A stretch of DNA of 64,000 bases from Marthasterias glacialis (taxonomy: Eukaryota; Echinodermata; Asteroidea; Forcipulatida; Asteriidae). The notes beneath the pieces were generated by a model. It did no database searches, was not told the origin of the DNA, and saw nothing but the letters and a program-made list of their open reading frames with translations. This document shows positions 61,801-64,000 of the stretch, one piece after another (positions within the stretch are counted from its first letter, which is position 1; every line of letters starts with the position of its first letter). Made by a program: the position numbers and the translations under genes. Where the stretch lies: positions 3,376,290 to 3,440,289 of the forward strand of contig OU452221.1 in assembly GCA_911728455.2 (NCBI GenBank), in the 5' to 3' direction.

Positions 61801-64000
61801 ATTTAGTCTGAAATTCTGCGATGATTAAATGAAAGTGTACCAAGTTTGAATTACTTAGCGGGATTTCAATCAGAAAAGGACTTCTTCAAATGCAAACAAA
61901 AGAATGCTCTTAATACTTACCTTTAAAAGCTCTCCACTGAAGTTAGTTCCAATGATAGCTACTGTGTGGTTCATTTCAGTAGTTGTAATGATGGATGACA
62001 TCAGAGTCGCTGTAAACAAATACACATTGATATCAAAATATTGAAAGCAATCCTTCCAATATTTTACTGATGAAGGACATCATGATGAGTAATGCAGATA
62101 GCAATAAGGGAATAAAGAGTGGTGACCGAGGTCTTAAGCAGCCGATTAAAACTGGCAGGGACGTGGCCGTGTGACAAAGGACCAAGCCAAAGGCGAGGTC
62201 CTTTATCACACGGCCACAACCCTGCAAGGTTTTAAACGGCCGTTTAAGACCGAGTCACTGCTCTTTTATTCCCATTCATAAATGCCCTTTTTGTTAAAAA
62301 GCGTAATAATGTAGACAAATCCGTGAAACTTTTCTGTTTTTTTTAATAAGTTATTTTTCAATTCTTGCCACGTCCTCAGGCTCCATTTCGCGAAGGGTCA
62401 ACACTCGGTTGCGAGTACGCGTGCGCATTATTAGACTTTACATTGAGTACTGCTATGTATTGATTGCACTTTGCGTAAATTAGCACCCGCAAAAACTAGT
62501 GCGCCAACATGCATATGGCTATAATGAGCGCCTTCACAGCTCCAGCTATGTCTATATCATCCGTTTAAAACCGGTCTTAAACAGTCATGTGACCACCTTT
62601 CAACCAATAGGACTGCCCAAATTGTCCCAAACTGACTGGGGTATATTAAACATATTTGATAAATTTTAGTAAATATTAATACGATTAATACCCATGATTT
62701 TGTGCAAACAACTAATGATATATTTTGACAGTGACAATGGTGGTAATTGTGGACAACAGTGTAAAATTTTTAAAATAGAAAAACTAGCTTCTGAAATTTG
62801 ATAATTCATTGAATTTGATGGTAACGTTTTACATCTTATTATTTTAAAATCACTTAGTTTAATTTACCTGATAGTTCCAGCACAGCATTGGATGTTGTTA
62901 CATCAATGCCTTTAGCATACTTGTATGCTTGGATGTCCCCTTCAAAAGGATGACACAGAAACATATCTGGACCAACCTAAAGATACAAAGATAGATAATT
63001 ATCCTCTATCCACAGCTTAAACTTCATTAAACAAAAACAAACAAATTGCCGTCATGTGAATTCATTCATGGTAAAAAAGTCTTCAAGAAAAAAGGGAAAA
63101 CATTGAAAAGTTTAGTCTTGTTTACAAGCAAAGTTTCTACAGCAGTTGTGTTCAAACAGAGCATGACTATAAAACTGTATATATTTGGAAGGACACAAAG
63201 TTATTATATTTTTATCATGGAAAAATTACTGTTAAAAATACTGATTTTGGTCTTAAATTTGAGAAAATAATAGGCCGTATATAAACCAATGAAAAATTTG
63301 ATTAAGAAGAGGCCCACATTGATTTTTGTAAGTGAAATTAATGTTCGTATAGCATTGGTAAGTTGTGCATAAAACCAATAGTGTCAATTCTAGAGACATT
63401 GGAAACAGTGAACAATCTTGTTTTTGTTTTACAAGCAACTGACACCGAAAAAGAAAAATTAAAAAAATTCTTTTACTTGATATTTTAAAGATCTATTTAA
63501 GACCTCTTAAATCTATCTAATCTTGTTCTTGTTTTACAGGCAATTGACGCCAGAAAAAAATGTTAAAATTCTTTTAGTTGATACTTTACAGATCTTTTAA
63601 CACCTCTTTCTGAAGTAAGAAATATTTAGAAAAGGGCATAGTTTAACTTTTTATAATCTTGTTGCATACCTTCATGAGAAAAACTTCCCAAGGCTTCCCT
63701 CAAAGCATCTATAATATCCCTCATCTTAATCAAGCACGTAACTTGGGATCCAACCTTAATGAAGCTGACCATACTTATACTCACTACAAATGTACTACAC
63801 ATGGATCCTTCCAAGTACTGCACTGAGTAGTTACCTCCATTTTGAATACATCCCTTGACTGCTTCCCTAAAGGCATCTAAAATATCACTCATCTTATACA
63901 CACACAATGCTGACTCATCAATAGGTACATCACTAGTCCCATCAGCTCCTTCATTCTTAGCAAACACAGCATACAACACCATGTCCTCATCATTCAAACC
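43889..64000 (-). CDS. Plexin gene C, exon 1 end to exon 37, 5' end off the right edge
   Basis: Third tandem plexin, missing only the first part of exon 1. Exons: 63785-64000 (partial), 62868-62976, 61921-62009, 61430-61558, 60863-60978, 59957-60089, 59394-59547, 59184-59283, 58849-58966, 58342-58452, 57945-58040, 57708-57816, 57073-57254, 56488-56642, 56025-56130, 55390-55526, 55035-55199, 54249-54390, 52926-53162, 52010-52186, 51616-51838, 51187-51326, 50906-51033, 50424-50489, 49671-49745, 49216-49282, 48699-48845, 48221-48377, 47667-47767, 47385-47493, 46658-46761, 46304-46519, 45242-45405, 44946-45093, 44656-44796, 44419-44493, 43889-43993. Frame and phases match gene B throughout. Exons 13-37 and their introns are almost identical to gene B, while exons 5-12 look more like gene A. 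Exon 1 ends CSTFV where B has CSTFP. It lacks the 389-bp MITE that B carries in intron 32. No disabling change was found, so it is probably functional. Confidence 0.9.
47090..47333 (+). mobile_element. tRNA-derived SINE with conserved core, gene C intron 30
   Basis: Near-identical copy of the gene B element at the paralogous position, so the insertion predates the B/C split or was copied by conversion. Confidence 0.65.
47951..48151 (+). mobile_element. LINE relic, gene C intron 28
   Basis: Paralogous copy of the gene B relic with one or two base differences. Confidence 0.65.
53659..54027. mobile_element. TTAA MITE, gene C intron 18
   Basis: Paralogous copy of the 25808 element, same TTAA flanks. 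Confidence 0.8.
60137..60205 (-). mobile_element. tRNA-derived SINE head, gene C intron 5
   Basis: Same insertion, but four bases longer in the anticodon region and different in the middle from the A and B copies. Box A (TAGCTCAGTTGG) and box B (GGTTCAGATCC) are closer to a full tRNA-like head. Confidence 0.7.
60587..60835. mobile_element. 249-bp foldback MITE unique to gene C intron 4
   Basis: Arms of about 110 bp beginning GTGACTCAGCCTGTG and ending CACAGGCTGAGTCAC, with a loop around ATGGTTCCAATCCAG. Flanked by ATTT on both sides (60583-60586 and 60836-60839). Genes A and B lack it at this place. Confidence 0.8.
61139..61477 (-). repeat. 58-bp exon-end/splice-donor minisatellite, gene C
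   Basis: Six copies of the exon 4 end plus donor, with the true donor at 61430/61429. The lowest-coordinate unit is shorter and ends in ATACTTTTT, as in gene B. Copy number differs from A and B. Confidence 0.85.
62104..62641. mobile_element. Hairpin MITE, gene C intron 2
   Basis: Same insertion as at 34108. Here the hairpin (62108-62272) is nearly perfect: arms of about 75 bp starting GGGAATAAAGAG and ending CTCTTTTATTCCC, centred on GACCAAGCCAAAGGCGAGGTC. Confidence 0.7.
63413..63605. repeat. Tandem duplication in gene C intron 1
   Basis: A stretch with CTTGTTTTTGTTTTACAAGC and ATTCTTTTACTTGATA is repeated about 115 bp later (CTTGTTCTTGTTTTACAGGC, ATTCTTTTAGTTGATA). Genes A and B have one copy. 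Confidence 0.6.

Overview
The window is animal nuclear DNA: AT-rich, intron-dense, with GT-AG introns, tRNA-derived SINEs, MITEs and retrotransposon relics. The protein genes are plexins, the receptors for semaphorins, so the source is a metazoan. The short 'TTAA-AGGC' elements and the SINE with a 'tRNA head plus conserved core' resemble repeats I associate with echinoderms. I therefore favour an echinoderm, perhaps a sea star, but this is an inference and not proven by the sequence.

Three plexin genes lie head to tail, all on the minus strand, in an array with a repeat unit of about 27-28 kb. Gene A (exons 1-15, 154-9774) runs off the left edge. Gene B (15654-36817) is complete: I can join 37 exons with consistent splice phases into a 1963-residue plexin. 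Its order is signal peptide, Sema, PSI1-IPT1-PSI2-IPT2-PSI3-IPT3 to 6, one transmembrane helix, juxtamembrane helix, and a split RasGAP domain interrupted by a Rho-binding domain. Gene C (43889-64000) has exons 2-37 and the end of exon 1, and runs off the right edge. Conserved leader exons and NRF1-like promoter palindromes lie upstream of A (about 11.8-12.0 kb) and B (about 38.86-39.05 kb).

The copies are mosaics. From the B stop codon to about 29.4 kb (the IPT3-to-GAP half), B and C are almost identical even in introns. The Sema half has diverged, with one very variable block in the Sema domain. Gene C also carries an A-like tract of about 2.7 kb at about 57.38-60.1 kb. This points to recent duplication or gene conversion that homogenises the signalling half while the ligand-binding half differs.

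The introns hold an unusual number of partial exon duplicates. The clearest is a 58-bp minisatellite made of the end of Sema exon 4 plus its own 5' splice site, in 4-7 copies per gene. Copy-specific mobile elements sit on top: a 1.16-kb foldback element built of 42-bp repeats, TTAA-flanked MITEs, hairpin MITEs, tRNA-derived SINEs, a LINE relic and a Penelope-like GIY-YIG fragment. The intergenic stretches (about 12.05-15.56 and 39.06-43.80 kb) contain repeats and one degraded Ig-like reading frame, but no other convincing gene.
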